A stretch of 64,000 bases of DNA, from assembly GCA_003864495.1 (NCBI GenBank), contig PEDN01001359.1, positions 124,001 to 188,000 of the forward strand, written 5' to 3'. The position numbers and the translations under genes are program-made. The notes under the pieces are model-generated. The model was not told the DNA's origin. It saw nothing but the letters and a program-made list of their open reading frames with translations, and did no database searches. The stretch comes from Nemopilema nomurai (Eukaryota; Cnidaria; Scyphozoa; Rhizostomeae; Rhizostomatidae). How positions within the stretch are numbered: the first letter of the stretch is position 1; the number at the start of each line of letters is the position of its first letter. This document shows, one piece after another, positions 1 through 12,900 of this stretch.

Positions 1-3000
1 CAATAGACATCACTGACCTGACCTTGAGATGAGGCCAGGCCCCCACCCCCAGTAGTTATTCGTGAATTTCGCAATTTATGGAATTATTTGGTGTCAGTGG
101 TGAAGCTAAGGTCACGGTAACCTTGCCCGGAGCCTCTCTTACATTAACCATTGAAGCATGTTCGGTGGTAAATGGTAATTTATAAAGCAAAACAAGCTCT
201 TATTTCTTTTCAAATAATCACTGGTAAAAAGCTAACTGGCAATTTAGGGTACCACCTGGAGGGGTGACCTTCCCATACTGACCAATGAAATGACATCGTC
301 AGTGTTTCCTGTTTTACAAGAGCCTGAAGTCGAAGCTTAAACTGTGTTTTTCTTGCCACTGAAATTAATTTTTTATCAGAGTTTCCATGGCGTTAATGAA
401 AGCAAGTCAACTTAGTCGAATATTAGTTGAAAATCTTGAAAGGGACATTATCAGCTAGAACGTCTACATTAAGGCCCCTGGGGATCATTTAGTATACAAT
501 GGCCTTCATCTCAAGCAACTCAAGCTTTGAGGGGCTTTTCCCAATATCACTTCAGCATTACTACAATTCAACTGTTCACCAATAGCTAGGGGCGAGTTCG
601 CTTCTTCTGCATAAGTTTGCATTCCCCGGCAAATATTAAGACTTACTGTTTAACATCATCCCCCGTAGTGAAAGGAACTTTGCCTTGAAGCATTTTGTCT
701 TCAATGCGCCCACAGTTTCTGCGCCAAACCCCGTCGAGGACAGTGATCAGTGATCGAGGAGGTTAGCAGGGCCTAGCTGCGCTCGAAACTGCGAGAAGTC
801 AGAGAACCAGGGGGTGTGACGCCCGTTTGCCGGTCAACGAAAAACTGCTCAAATTCAGCCCGTTAGGAAGGCTTTTGCGAATATTTACCCTCAATGTTGT
901 AGCCGTCAATTAGCTTAGCCCATGCAAATCAAATATCGCTTTCAAAGCCCGGATCTTGGGATTTATTCTATCCTCTGAAACACTGAATGGTCAATGCAAA
1001 ACTAGGCTGGGTTTGTTTTCCAGTTTCCAGACAATGACAAATCGCTTAGCTCCTTTGCTAGACAGATACTGGGAGCGGAATGCAATTTTGCGTTACATGA
1101 TTAAAAGAAATCAAATTTCTAGAGGGTGAAATTAAATATTTGATTAGTGAAATTTTCGAGCGAAATTACTGTCGAAAGGGATGAAAATGCAACGAGACAG
1201 TGCTGCTTATATAGGCTGCATTCAACTAGAAATAGCCAGCCACAATGTCCCCACCGATACAATATTGCCCACCCTCGATTTGGAACAAATGCTGACATTT
1301 GCCGCCTGCTGCACAGGCCAAGCCCCTCAACGCGCCCTTTGACCCCCTCCAAGCAACTATTCATGTTTATAGGCGATGCCAGTGTGATATGAAACAGGTC
1401 AGTTTAGATCGAATCTATATTAGGTAGAACACCAAATGGATGAGCAAGGAAAAGCAAATTCAAAGACAACCTCTCTACGTGCAACTAGTAAATCAGAAAG
1501 AACTTTTGACTCACCTGTGCTGAAAATTCTCCGCAATGACGTTGGTAGGGCTTGTTTTCCCACAGCATCAATGTTTTGTTCTTGAAAGTAAAATGTTGTG
1601 TCAAACAAAACAGAACTCCTCAGACAGCTGCCTTGGTCGGTGGGATCTCTCTTTTTATCTTTCTGTCAACAAGCGTCAATTATGTTCCGAGCGTACAACG
1701 CGACGAAGCCTTCTGCCCAACTGACAGCCTCGAGAACAGAAAGCAGCCTTGCATGTTTATAAACACCGTTTACAAACACTGCACAGCCTTCGTTGTGACT
1801 CGGAAATCCATGCTGCCTCAAGAAACCTTGTAACCACAGTCCGCGCTACAAGCACTTTCCGGAGGTATGTTTTCGCACGAGTCTTGCTTAGGATGCTGAC
1901 GTCACAGGTGGCCTAGACATTGGCGCAAATCTTCTCCGGGGTGCAAAACACAGCAAGTCTCTGCATGCTTTGATTTGCTCCTTTTTTATCGAAGCCTTGT
2001 CATATTCCTTTAACCAGTTATTTGGAAAAATTGCATATACATATTCCATAGTATATCTGATATATTGTATAACATAGCATTCTTTGGGCTGGAGGTATTG
2101 AGCAAGGGAAGAGGCCTCCCGCAACGATCGTAAACAATAATCCTACACCTCTGGTTACAACTATGAACTTTCTTTCCATCTTGCTAATCGAGGAACACGA
2201 GTCAGAATAAAGAAGCACAGACTCAGCCTGGCATAATCGAATCGTTTAGTGTTTGAAGTCCCTAACTCAGGTATCTTCGATTTGCGTATCGAATGCCATC
2301 TGTTCAAGCGCGTTCAAGAGCTGACCACATGGTCTCATCAACGTAGAGGCACAAGCTCACGTTCTAAAATCAATGGACTTCACCAAAAGTATGACGTCAT
2401 CAAAAACCTTTTTCTAGAATCTTTGAATTTTAACCACAAAACAAAAATGATTACCATGAAATACTTCAAAATATGGAAAATTGGCCAAATATATTTAAAA
2501 TCGGTCGAGATATAGCCAATGATAGGTTTGCTAACGAATCACTGTTATTTTGGCTGTGTTCGTGAAACTTTGACGCGAAACTAGATACTAGAACTACCCA
2601 TTAGCCTTTTATAAGTGAACACCTTTTTATTAGTGAACACCAACTATCTGCGTTGGCATAAGCGCCATGAAAAGCAGATATGTGCAAATTTATATGAAAC
2701 ATACCGTATCTACAATAATTAGACACTTAGAATTGCAAAATAAGAATCAGAATGAAATATTGTTCTCATATTCCTTTGAATGTTGTTTGGAGAATTCATT
2801 CCTTGCATCGCTGGTCTGCCTAGCAATAGGAACCTGTGAAGGAGCAAGCACAACGGTTTTACTGACAGGTGCGAGGGTGCAAGGAGATTGACAACAGCTT
2901 GATAACTTCTCACAGTTATTTTACATCTTCCAACAGTTTGCTTATATCAGCTGTGTCTTCTGAATCGTGAGGTCTTTAAAGAACGTCATTAATAACAAAA

Positions 3001-4674
3001 ATGTTGACAGTTAACTCTTCCTTGCTTGACGCCTCCATTAGAAGAGCCAGCTTTGACGCTTTAAAGCTACTGACCATAACTCAGGGCAAGACAACATATG
3101 CAAGTAACAAATAAAATATCTTAGGCACTACAAACCAGCCACGAATGAGGAAAGTGATTAAGCAGAAGTAGTGAATGTGCTATGCAAAATGAAAATCTAA
3201 CCATTTTTAACCACCAAGTCAAGTTTATCTCAACTGATGGCAACAAAGAAGCATCCTGTTCAAACACCAACAAGTGTATGAGCAAAGAACTTCTTCAATT
3301 AAGGAAAAAATTGAAGTTATCTTCTTCTTTATAAAGAAGAGGAGTGATAAATGCTTTTGCCAGAATATGGAGCGAAATTTTGTAGCCAAGAACATACCCG
3401 ATTGGAATCGAGAAAAGTCTTTAGACGGGATAGAAAAATCAGGATAATGCAGTTAAATATTTATGAGCATTATGTGAAGCATTCACAGCAGTAACTTTCT
3501 TATTTACATTCTGGTGTTTCAATGGTTGCTTTTAAGTATCTTTGAAAAGTGCACAACGAAAAATCGTGCCCAAGAGCATAATTTAATCCCTTTATGCGTA
3601 GTTTTAAAAGTGAGTATTTCTTTCAAGTTCTTAATGAATTTATCAAGCAATAGTAAATCGCATCAAGATATTTATGTCAAAGATTGCATTGCTATTTTCT
3701 CCCGAATGGACAATGTTTTCATTGGAACTGCGTAGCGGTGGGGAATCTGCACAGTTCTAAGAGCATTGTTGGTGGAACTATTTGGTAATTGGTTTGCAGG
3801 TGAGATTATAGAAACGATTTCAGGGGTGCAAGACAATTTCTTGCTTAGAGCTCTCAGGATTCTCAACGAATAAAAACTAACGAAAGCAGGTCTCTTGCAT
3901 CTTGTTACCATTGGTTCTGGACAATGCCAAAATAGATATGTGACATCTGGCGAAATTTTGAGAATGCAATGTTAAATCGTGTCGGTACCTGCCGAAAAAC
4001 TCCTTGTTTGATCTTTAACAAGAAACTCCAATTTATTCAGCTTTTAGATCAAGATTAGGCGTTGCTTTTCAAAGTCTAGCAGAAAGCAAGACAATAATAA
4101 TTGATATTAAAATTCCTTGTCTTGCTGATATCAGCAGCTGGCGTTGTATGGATCGAGTTGTGTCGATCAAGTCATGCCATTGTACGACTATCTAAATGAC
4201 GGACAGACGACTATTAAGGAACTTGAAGTCTAACACTCAAGTGGTTGGTGTGTGTTTACATTAATTTGATGCTTCGTTTGCTGGATAACAGGTAAAGTTT
4301 ATAATGATTGCAATGTAACATCTACCGACACTGTTTTATTGACTATATCAACAATAAGAAAGTCTAATTGTGTTAGACTAGTAGTTTTAAATTCCCTAGT
4401 TTAGAGTTCAACTTCTAAACTATTGAGTGCTTGGTGGCGATATCTATACACATTTATTGTACTCTAACATCGTGCTTGAATGTCCTTGACAGCAAAAATA
4501 ATCTCCAAAAATGGAACTGAAACTTCAAGAAGCACACAGAAGCAATAACATCTTCGAAATCTTGAGAGCTCGTTTTCAATAACAATCAGTCGCTGAACAA
4601 CTGCAGTGTCGTTACACGACCTCCTCTTCAATTTCTGCAGGAACTCGACACGAAAACAAATTGTCTCTGGCATA
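1..4674. other. Non-genic DNA upstream of the GPCR
   Basis: I see no credible coding exon here. Open frames are under 100 codons, overlap on both strands and resemble no family I know. The only structured piece is one member of a dispersed repeat pair at about 2440-2575, described separately. The stretch may hold the GPCR promoter or untranslated exons, but no TATA box or other element is convincing enough to call. Confidence 0.5.
2440..2575 (+). repeat. Dispersed repeat, copy 1 of 2
   Basis: This block is clearly similar to 42505-42605 in the same orientation. Shared segments include GAGATAT followed by an AATGA block, GAATCA, and the run TGTTATTTTGGCT. The two copies differ by many substitutions and small indels, so they are old. 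The type of element is unknown: no terminal repeats or coding sequence are visible. Confidence 0.5.
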
Positions 4675-5866
4675 ATGTCTTCCAACGAGACAACCGGCAA
4701 CACTAGTCTTGTCTGCCTTGGCTACAGCAGCGTGTACCTGAACTTTGCCGCACAAGTACGCATCCACGCAATCGTTCTTGCCGTCGCCAATGCCTTATTC
4801 GCTGTTCTCGCGACAGCTGGCAATGTTTTGGTTATCTGGACGTTCCTCAAAACACCAGTTCTGCACACGTCTTCGAACTTCCTGTTGGGAAACCTATGTT
4901 TGACCGATCTGATAGTTGGCTGCGTAACGCAACCACTGAGCGTAATGAAACTGGCGCAAGAAGCCGTGGAAATCCATTACTGCACGTTGAAAAAGGTTTT
5001 GTCATCGTTGGCCGTGGTAAGCTGCAGCAGCTCTGTAATTATAGTGGCTGTTATCAGCATAGATCGATGTTTCGCGATTTCTTTCCCATTCAAATACCAA
5101 AGGGTTATTTCACCGCGTCTTTACGCCAAGGTTCTCACTCCTATGCTGGTGGGCAATATTCTGTTTAGTGTGCTAATGGCTGTTCGGGTGATCGAAGAAA
5201 GCACGTACTGGTTCGTACTCTGGATTCGCTATTGCGTTCGTTACTGTATCGGTATCCTACGCAACAATCTTCAGAACAGTGATCCGTCAAGGGCGCAGTA
5301 CACGAGTGAAAATAGGAGAAGTCCGGGCTGCTGCAAACACGAATGGTGACGTCACTTCTGGCATTGAGCTCAAAGACAACGAGTTGATCGCCAAAACAGG
5401 AGGGGTACCAAACGATGGAAAAACAAATGCTAAAAGCTGCCACGAAAACGACGCAAATACCAAGAGCAAGTCTGAATGCTGCCAGACAGTTTTAAACAAG
5501 CCAAAAGTAAACAGCTCTGGTGAAGCGAGGGGCGAGAGGGCAGAGTTCATTTGCTCACGACCACAGGGAGGATCGTTGCGCGCCAGGGCCATTTCCAAAG
5601 GGTCTCTTTCAGAATCAGCTGAAAAGCGTGGCGCTATCACCGTGGCTATCGTCATATTAACACTTACAGTTTGCTATACGCCATTTGTTGTCATTCTAGC
5701 CCTTAACAGTTTGTTTCAAGGCAACGGAGAGGCTGAATACATTTACACTGTGTGGACATCAACTCTCATTTTCCTTAACAGTACCTTGAACCCCGTTATC
5801 TACTGCTATAGGAATGACATAATCAGAGCATCTGTGCTTCGAAAATTGAATTTTTCTGTATCGTAG
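4675..5866 (+). CDS. Class A (rhodopsin-like) orphan GPCR, one-base frameshift before TM5
   Basis: Intronless seven-helix receptor at the plasma membrane; the ligand cannot be inferred. I chose the ATG at 4675; the frame is also open upstream, but only from a GTG. The N-terminus carries NET and NTS glycosylation sequons. TM1 (about residues 32-57) has the GN motif, TM2 (67-90) has NLCLTD, and TM3 (103-128) ends in DRC where DRY is usual. TM4 is about 150-170. The frame then breaks near 5213: frame 1 runs on as non-helical residues, while TM5 (FAIAFVTVSVSY) is read in frame 2 from about 5215. One surplus base there explains both halves. Intracellular loop 3 is long, about 100 residues and rich in K, S and E. 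TM6 carries CYTPF in place of CWxP, and TM7 ends NPVIYCYRN. Removing one base gives 396 residues, a normal length. It is either a recent pseudogene or a consensus error; the rest of the sequence is well conserved. Confidence 0.85.
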
Positions 5867-8572
5867 CACCCACGTGTCCAATTCAAATTTTGCCAACGGC
5901 CGCGTGGTCATAATGACGTCACAAAGTTGTGCATCTTGTTCGTGCTCTCAATGGGCTTGAGACAATAACAGTTCATTCGAGCCTTGACGGTCTGTTGTAT
6001 CGACTTAGATTCGACAGGCTGAATGGCTGAAGCAACCTGCTCTGGGACAACCTGCACCATTCGTTTCTCCTGGCACACATAGCTACCATTACATTAACAA
6101 CTCGTTTAGAAACGATAATGAAAGTTCGTCTATTCGATTTCTTTTACTTTAGCTGTGTATGGTCTAGAAAAATTTTTACATCTCAGGCTGAGCAGGAATA
6201 CTCAAGAGTTATCGCGATTGTTCAAGATTCGAATTTGTACTTCCAACTTTTCCCCATTCCATAAAAATTGCTGTATATAAAATTGAGTTTTATGTCATGC
6301 AAATCAGACTTCGTGCTACTCACCTGCTACGCAGTGCTTACTATGGAATATATGATATCAACATGATGGGCCTATTGCCTATCATTTCAATATGGAAGCT
6401 TCTTTATACATTTTTAACTGAATGTAAAGGAAAGTTAGTTGCTGCCGTCAAAGGAAAGTTGTGCTATTTTGATTCGGCCCTATTTTCATGCTTCCAACAT
6501 TTATACGTTGGGTATAGGGATCAAGACTCTCAAATATCATGTTTGCTTCATGTCTTAATAGACAAAAACCTGTGGGTTAGCGACTCAATGTTGTTCTACA
6601 GGGTTTATGCTTAGAATGCCCCCTAATAGCTACTTCGTCTTGACAGAACATGCTATAAAAGAAAAAAAGTACTTACATTTTCACCCACTATCCTTTAAAT
6701 TGTTGTTATTTGAAGCAAACGATGCTTTCAAAATCCAGCTGAGTGATCCACGTTCTGATTGCGCCATTTTCACTTCGCGCGTTGTACCTCAGTTTCATAA
6801 CGAGGCTAATCTTTATTTTATTCTAAGTAATGATTTATCCGTCGAAAAGGATTTTCCCAGGTCATTTAAAGATGACAGATAGAAAGTAAACAACAGATTC
6901 GATTTTTCGTGCTTCTTGGTATTTTTCTACAAAAATACAATACGAAATTTACGCAAAATTAATTCTAAATTTGACTACAGTTATGAAACAATACACAAGC
7001 GTCATGAAATCTAAAATAAGATAGACTGGAGCACAAAAACAAGGAAAAAAGAAGGGCATTAAAAAATCTGATTTCTCTCTTACTTTGAGATAGTACTATT
7101 TGGGAGGTAACCATTACGCCATTTAAGTGCATAACTGCAGAAAATTTTTTGTTAGGAATTAGCGTTTGGTCGTGAAACATAAAAAGGATCCAGAACGAGC
7201 TAATCACAAGCATTCTCTATTCTGCTCAAAGGATGTAAAAGGCATCCCTCTGTCAATAACTTGGGATTACCGGATTCGAAATACTGAAATCTATGAAAGA
7301 ACATTTGCTTTTATACCAGTTTGTGTCTACTTGCATCTATGGCTTGAAACAAACTGTACAATGGCTTAATGAAGGAAAAAGAAATCAGAATTCAGATAAT
7401 TACCTTAAAACAAGAATTACTAATTAGTGGCAAGTTTTGGTTACCAAACAGTGAAAGCTTGAATGTAAGTTTGGTGCTGGAAAACTGGTATAAGTAGGAG
7501 ATGTGATGCGAATTGGTTAGGTTATCAAAAGGTAAAAAATGATTACGAATAATTATGATCTAAAAACTGATTAATCTGAATCAAAACATGTGAAGTTCCA
7601 ATCTAAAACAACGAATCATTTACAACATAAATTGCAGCTACAAAAAGCTTCGATGAAGCAGAATCGCACTTGAGTTAATAAAAATTAATTGATTTTATGT
7701 TAATATGGTATAGCCTTAAAGTTAAATCAACTAAACTACTTCAACAAAACGTTCTCAATCAACATAAAACTCGATATATATCTTTATACAATTTACATGC
7801 ACAAACTTAATAAATTCTTGTTATCAGTCAGTCCAACTTGGACTCGTGTTGGAGAATCCACAGTCGTAGCTGTTAATCTAGATTTTGATTTAGTCTTGAA
7901 CGTCGCTAGCTAAGAATACTTTCCTCTCTAGAATGCTGTCATATAGGCCGATAACAAGGGGAACGTTTTTATGGAGTTAAGACTTCAGGCCAGCGAGTTT
8001 AGGCCATTTTCCGCATTTATGACAAAACTGGAAGCAATGATGGTCCAGCATGTCAATGCCAACACTTGACAATCCTTCAACCCCATGACATATAATGAAC
8101 ACCATAGGCAGATATGCATACAGCAAACAGGGGTTCATGCAACAACAACAACCCTCGTTGCAATGATACAAAAGTACAGGACCGCCGCAATTGGTAACTC
8201 GAAAGCATTGTTTTGTGTATAGGCAATGATAAGCTGTTGCCTTGTTGTTCGAGAAAATACAGCCGACGTTATGACAGCAACGACCAAATACTTATATACA
8301 CTGTATTCACTAACATACTGATTTGTGTTTCTCGTCGCAAAAGCCGCACTAGGTACGCATGTTTCCGCCAGCTCCATACAACGGCCGTTTCGTGAGATTC
8401 GCCACGAGAAGCCGGGCACAAAACGACATCGCAGAAACACTGGCAACGTCTTTAAACGTTCTGCATGAAGCTGCACAGCAGCATACGTTTGCATTGCTAA
8501 TGAATACGTAATACGTGGCGCAAGGAGGCAGCTTACTGCTCCTGCGCACAAGCCACGTCGTCCGTCAGCCTC
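5867..8572. other. Intergenic DNA between GPCR and Notch 3' end
   Basis: The stretch holds the 3' ends of two convergent genes. Open frames are short (105 codons or fewer) and unrecognised. I found no unambiguous polyadenylation signal for Notch close to its stop codon, so the length of its 3' UTR is unknown. No repeats stand out. Confidence 0.45.
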
Positions 8573-9934
8573 CTAGCAGACTGAAGATTCTGATGACGAC
8601 TGCGGGGACGTTGACCAGCCCCCTGGGCTGCGCTTCGGCGAGTCCGGAGACGGCGTCAAGAAACTTGCCGCCACGTTGCCGTCTTGGGGTGATATACTCT
8701 TACCGGGAGAAGAGACGTAAGCACTCGAATGCGTGGACGGTGGCGTGGGGAATTGTTGCAAGCAAGACACCCCTTCTGGGTGCAATTGTCTTTGCAAGTG
8801 AGTGTCTCTATAGGGTCCATACTCGAAGTCGTTCGAAACATGCAGCTGTATGTCGTGCGAATACGTCATTGCGTCAGTTGCGCGCGTATTCTCGCCGGAT
8901 GACATCATATGCAGGAAGTGGTTTGCGGAATCGCTTTCGCTGTGCCGGGGGTACTTCGGCCTTGCGCCGTTGCTGTGTGACACGATTTGCATGTCCACGT
9001 CATTCAGCCCTATCGATGAGTTTGGCAGTGATGCGTTTATGCTCAGTGAATCGCTCCCGTGAATGTTCGGCACACTTTGGTGGTGGTGAGCTTGGTGGTG
9101 GTGAGCTTGGGGGTGGTGAGCTTGGTGGTGGTGAGCTTGGGGGTTCAAGGCAGTCTCCTCGCTATCCCAGTTCGGGGGGAAGTCCTCTAAACAGCCGTGG
9201 GTTGCAAACAACGAAAGGCCTTCGATGATATCTTTCTCGGACAGCTCAGGGAGGGAGCTTCTGTTCCCATGACCGGAGCTGCGCTCAACCGGCACCTTGA
9301 CCAGCCGATTCGGCGGCACCTCTGCGCGCGGAGGCGACAGCGTCGGTGTGGTGCTTAACGCGTGCGACATTGAAATATTTGGCGCGTAACCGTTGACGGG
9401 CGGACCATTTAAATTCATATCGTATCCGTTGATTTTGGCCCTGACGGGTTGCTGAGCAGCCTTCGTGCAGGATTTGCGCTTCCTCTTGTTCGGTGGCCGT
9501 CGTGAGCCACCGCTCAGGCACTTGTCTGTGACATTTGGCGCGCAGCCCTGCGCGTTCGCCTGCGTGTGCGCGGCGTGGGCGTGCGACCTTGGAATGTGGG
9601 ACCGGGGCATCTTTGGAGCAATGTTGTTGATCTTTGGTCGAATCATGTTTGGTGGGGAGGTTGTGCTTCTTGGGGGCGTGGGGTGGCCATGATGAATATG
9701 CGGGCTCTTTTGCGACTCGGGTGAAGTAGGGCCTGGGACCTTTGGCGGGGAGTTGGCCCCAAGAGTCCAATCAGATATCAGATCGACAATATCATGGTGG
9801 CCTCGTTCTCGAGCAATCTGAATAGGGGACTGATCCATATTATCTGCTAAATTTCTGTTGGCGAAATTGAGTAGAAGAATCTTTGCGGATTTCATGCTTC
9901 CTTCCCTGGCAGCTAAGTACAGCGCCGACTGGCC
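8573..9934 (-). CDS. Notch: Notch exon 21: ankyrin 6-7, NLS, TAD and PEST degron
   Basis: 453 codons to the stop. [19 protein letters not shown] and [18 protein letters not shown] finish the ankyrin domain. Next come a basic NLS (NKRKRKS, 9471-9490) and a low-complexity tail rich in S, P, N and H. An HHQAHH tract is encoded by 15-bp tandem repeats. The final 30 residues hold FLTPSPDSP (8636-8662), the Fbw7-type phosphodegron core seen in vertebrate Notch, and WSTSPQS (8597-8617), equivalent to WSSSSP. The protein ends just after this, without the further C-terminal residues of vertebrate NOTCH1. Confidence 0.95.
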   Translation of the reverse strand, partial: GQSALYLAAREGSMKSAKILLLNFANRNLADNMDQSPIQIARERGHHDIVDLISDWTLGANSPPKVPGPTSPESQKSPHIHHGHPTPPRSTTSPPNMIRPKINNIAPKMPRSHIPRSHAHAAHTQANAQGCAPNVTDKCLSGGSRRPPNKRKRKSCTKAAQQPVRAKINGYDMNLNGPPVNGYAPNISMSHALSTTPTLSPPRAEVPPNRLVKVPVERSSGHGNRSSLPELSEKDIIEGLSLFATHGCLEDFPPNWDSEETALNPQAHHHQAHHPQAHHHQAHHHQSVPNIHGSDSLSINASLPNSSIGLNDVDMQIVSHSNGARPKYPRHSESDSANHFLHMMSSGENTRATDAMTYSHDIQLHVSNDFEYGPYRDTHLQRQLHPEGVSCLQQFPTPPSTHSSAYVSSPGKSISPQDGNVAASFLTPSPDSPKRSPGGWSTSPQSSSESSVC

Positions 9935-12900
9935 CTATCAAGCGAAAACATCTTGGTCAACACTCGGCAAACTCGAAGATTACGAAAGTAGTTGATGGGG
10001 AATGATAATGAAGCAATCGCGTATGTGGACGCTAATGCTAGATACAGAATCCGCAGTGCTTCTCAATCCAGCGGATTACTGACCGCGCTTTTTATAGAAG
10101 CATTAATGCCGAGGAACAAGTGCCTTTAAGAAGAACAAAGATACGCCCACAGAAGTTTGCAAAGACTTTACTTGAGTACACGCTACTTTCAATGCGAAGA
10201 ACTCACCTTGTTGTCAGTGGCGTCGACTTTGGTGCCGTTCCGCGTGAGTATCATCGTCGCTATCTCGTTATCAACCGACACGGCCCAATGCAGAGCGGTC
10301 CGACCTGCAACACAATGATCCGGCATGAACACAATGAACCGGCATGAACACAATGAACCGGCATGAACACAATGATCCGGCATGAACACAATTATCCGGG
10401 ATGAACAAAATGATCCGGCATGAAAGCAAATTAGCTGAGTATCACAGAAACAAGCACACAAACAGCCCAATCAAGGTATTCAGATTTAGATCGTGGTTCA
10501 ACAATCAACTTCGGTACAAACAAAACAAAACTAAAGTTTACGTTGAATGCTTCAAAGGCACTTTTTAGCCAAATCTTTACGTGAATACTTGAAATGTTAC
10601 CTTGATTATCTGTAATATTGACTTTAGCTCCAGTGTTTATCAGATCTTCGACCATTGAGGTGACTTCGAATCGACAAGCATCCATTAACGGCGTGCTTCC
10701 GTCGTAGCTTTGCGCGTCGATTATGGTACTGCGGTGTTTAATCAGCAACTGCAGAATGAAAGGTTTCACAATCAACACATTGTATCCAATAAAACTGCAT
10801 GCCTAGCTTTCAATGTTAAAAGACAATGTTGGCCTATTGAGTTAACCGTTCACTGCTACACTGAACGCAAGCACTCAAAACAAAATCCCATCCTCTAGTC
10901 GACCTGAATTACTCGCATCATTAAGAAAAGTCGCCTCGTGAATTTGATCTCTGCGACCTTGCGAATTGGTTTCAAGATCACTTGAAGCACGGCCTGCAGA
11001 TGCAAAGGGGGTCTCACCTTGAATGCCCCCACGGCATCAGCCGATACCGCCAGATGCAGGGGCGTTCGCCCATGGATGTCGCGCACATTGGCATCAGCAC
11101 CGCCTTCCAGCAGCTTACGTAGTCCCTCCACGTTTCCGTGCCTGGCCGCCAAGTGGAGTGGGGCCTCTCTCTGAATATCAGTGCGGGCAGAGTGATTGGC
11201 ACCGTTGGACAAGAGGCTCTCGACCTGTTTGAGACGTAAGACACTTATTAGGCTACCAATTCGGAAACAAGAAAACACTGCTACGAAACGTGACAAACAT
11301 AAACAAAATTGAAGGGGGAACGGCCTGAACATAGTAACGTTTAAATCTGTATATATAAAAGGAGCACGATGAATGGGAGAGAAACAACGATTAAAAAATG
11401 AGCATTCATAGAACGAAACTCACCACAGCACCCTCGGCACTATCTTCACTGTCCTTATCATCATCATAACTGTCCCTAAAATCAGTAGAACGACAAACAG
11501 CCACGTGAAGAGGCGTTAGGCCACCCGGGCCGCGTACGTTGATATCTGGGTAGCGGCCTGAAGAGGCAAAGGAGCCCTGCGGTGGCGTAAGTCCTGAATG
11601 GCGTGTGTAATCGGCGGCCTCTCTATGAAGGCTTGTCCAGATTCGGTCGTCTTGGATCTGCTTACACCCTTCAAGCGAGGATTCCAACACCATCTTCTGA
11701 TCGTGAATACTGCTCGGCGGACTGGGCGGAGTATTCCAGGAGCAGTCAGCCGATGCGATGGACTCTGCGGAGGATCTGTCACCCGGCTTCAACGGCCTTA
11801 AACAGAGAAGACAAACAGATCAGTCAAAGATTCAACCGAATAAAATTGTTGAGCCCGATTCAAATGTAACGCCTCCATTAAGAGACAATTACTTCAATGA
11901 GTTGGCTCAAAACTTCTCACACGAGATAAAGCAGAAACCATAAAAAGATGGAAACAAGAGGAGAACATTGAGAACGCGTGTAAATGGGGCACAGAGAAAT
12001 GATGCCTGCATTTGGTACAAGAGTGCAATTACGAAGCAAGAATCTTGTTGGTTATTAATTCTGGCCAACACATTGTAAATATGTGTGAATGCGAAACATT
12101 ATTGGAATAGTAAACATACTTCAAACTGTATTCCTGGCCGACAGGGTCGGATCGGTCTGTGCTGGGCAGGTTGGCTTGGTCCAATCCACTTGGAGTGAAC
12201 CCACGCGGCACCCACAGACGACTGGAACATTTCTTTGCACCAACAAGGACCGAGAAGGCCAACAACGGCACGCTTATACAAATAAGCAAAATCCAAAGTG
12301 GCGCCAAAGGCTCCTTTTGTACCTCCTTTTTGACTTCAACTTTGTCTCCTAAAATTGGAATTCCATCTCATCACGTAGGCCAACACACCTCAAGCTAACA
12401 ATTGCAATTAAAAGAGAAGTGTTGGGAGGAATAGCCTAGGAATATTAATTGCTCGATACATTAGCCGCTTCCAGTTAAATTTAACGTGAAAAGAATAGTT
12501 TCTATCAAGCATCTACATTCAAGCCTTCGTCATACAAACACATCGTACAAGTTCACGCTTCTTACCTGTCACAGAGTATATTGGAAGATTTGAATCCAGC
12601 TTCCCTTTTGACTGCAAAGCACCAATGTAATTTGCAATCTAAATAAACAAAAACAATTTTAAATTTCTTGTACGGGAATTTTTCATCAAAGTTTCAGAGA
12701 AATTATTTCAGTTTATGCCGTATTTAGGTGGTATAAATCAAGCTCTTTTTAGGTTAACAGAAGATGTTTAACTGTAGAATTGCAAGGATTCAAGTCAAGC
12801 ACTCACCAAATCTACATTGGTAAAGCACCCTTGGGTGCACTTCTGATTGTCAACTCCAAGTAGTATCTCAGTTCTAAAAGAAATTCACAAAGTCAGTATG

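Noticed and set aside
8515..9228. Plus-strand open frame of 237 codons over the Notch last exon
   Set aside because: It is the shadow of the Notch C-terminal coding strand; composition is arginine/serine-rich nonsense with no domain, and the minus strand has an unequivocal Notch tail.
9285..9770. Second minus-strand frame of 161 codons
   Set aside because: Out-of-frame reading of the same Notch exon, without conserved motifs.
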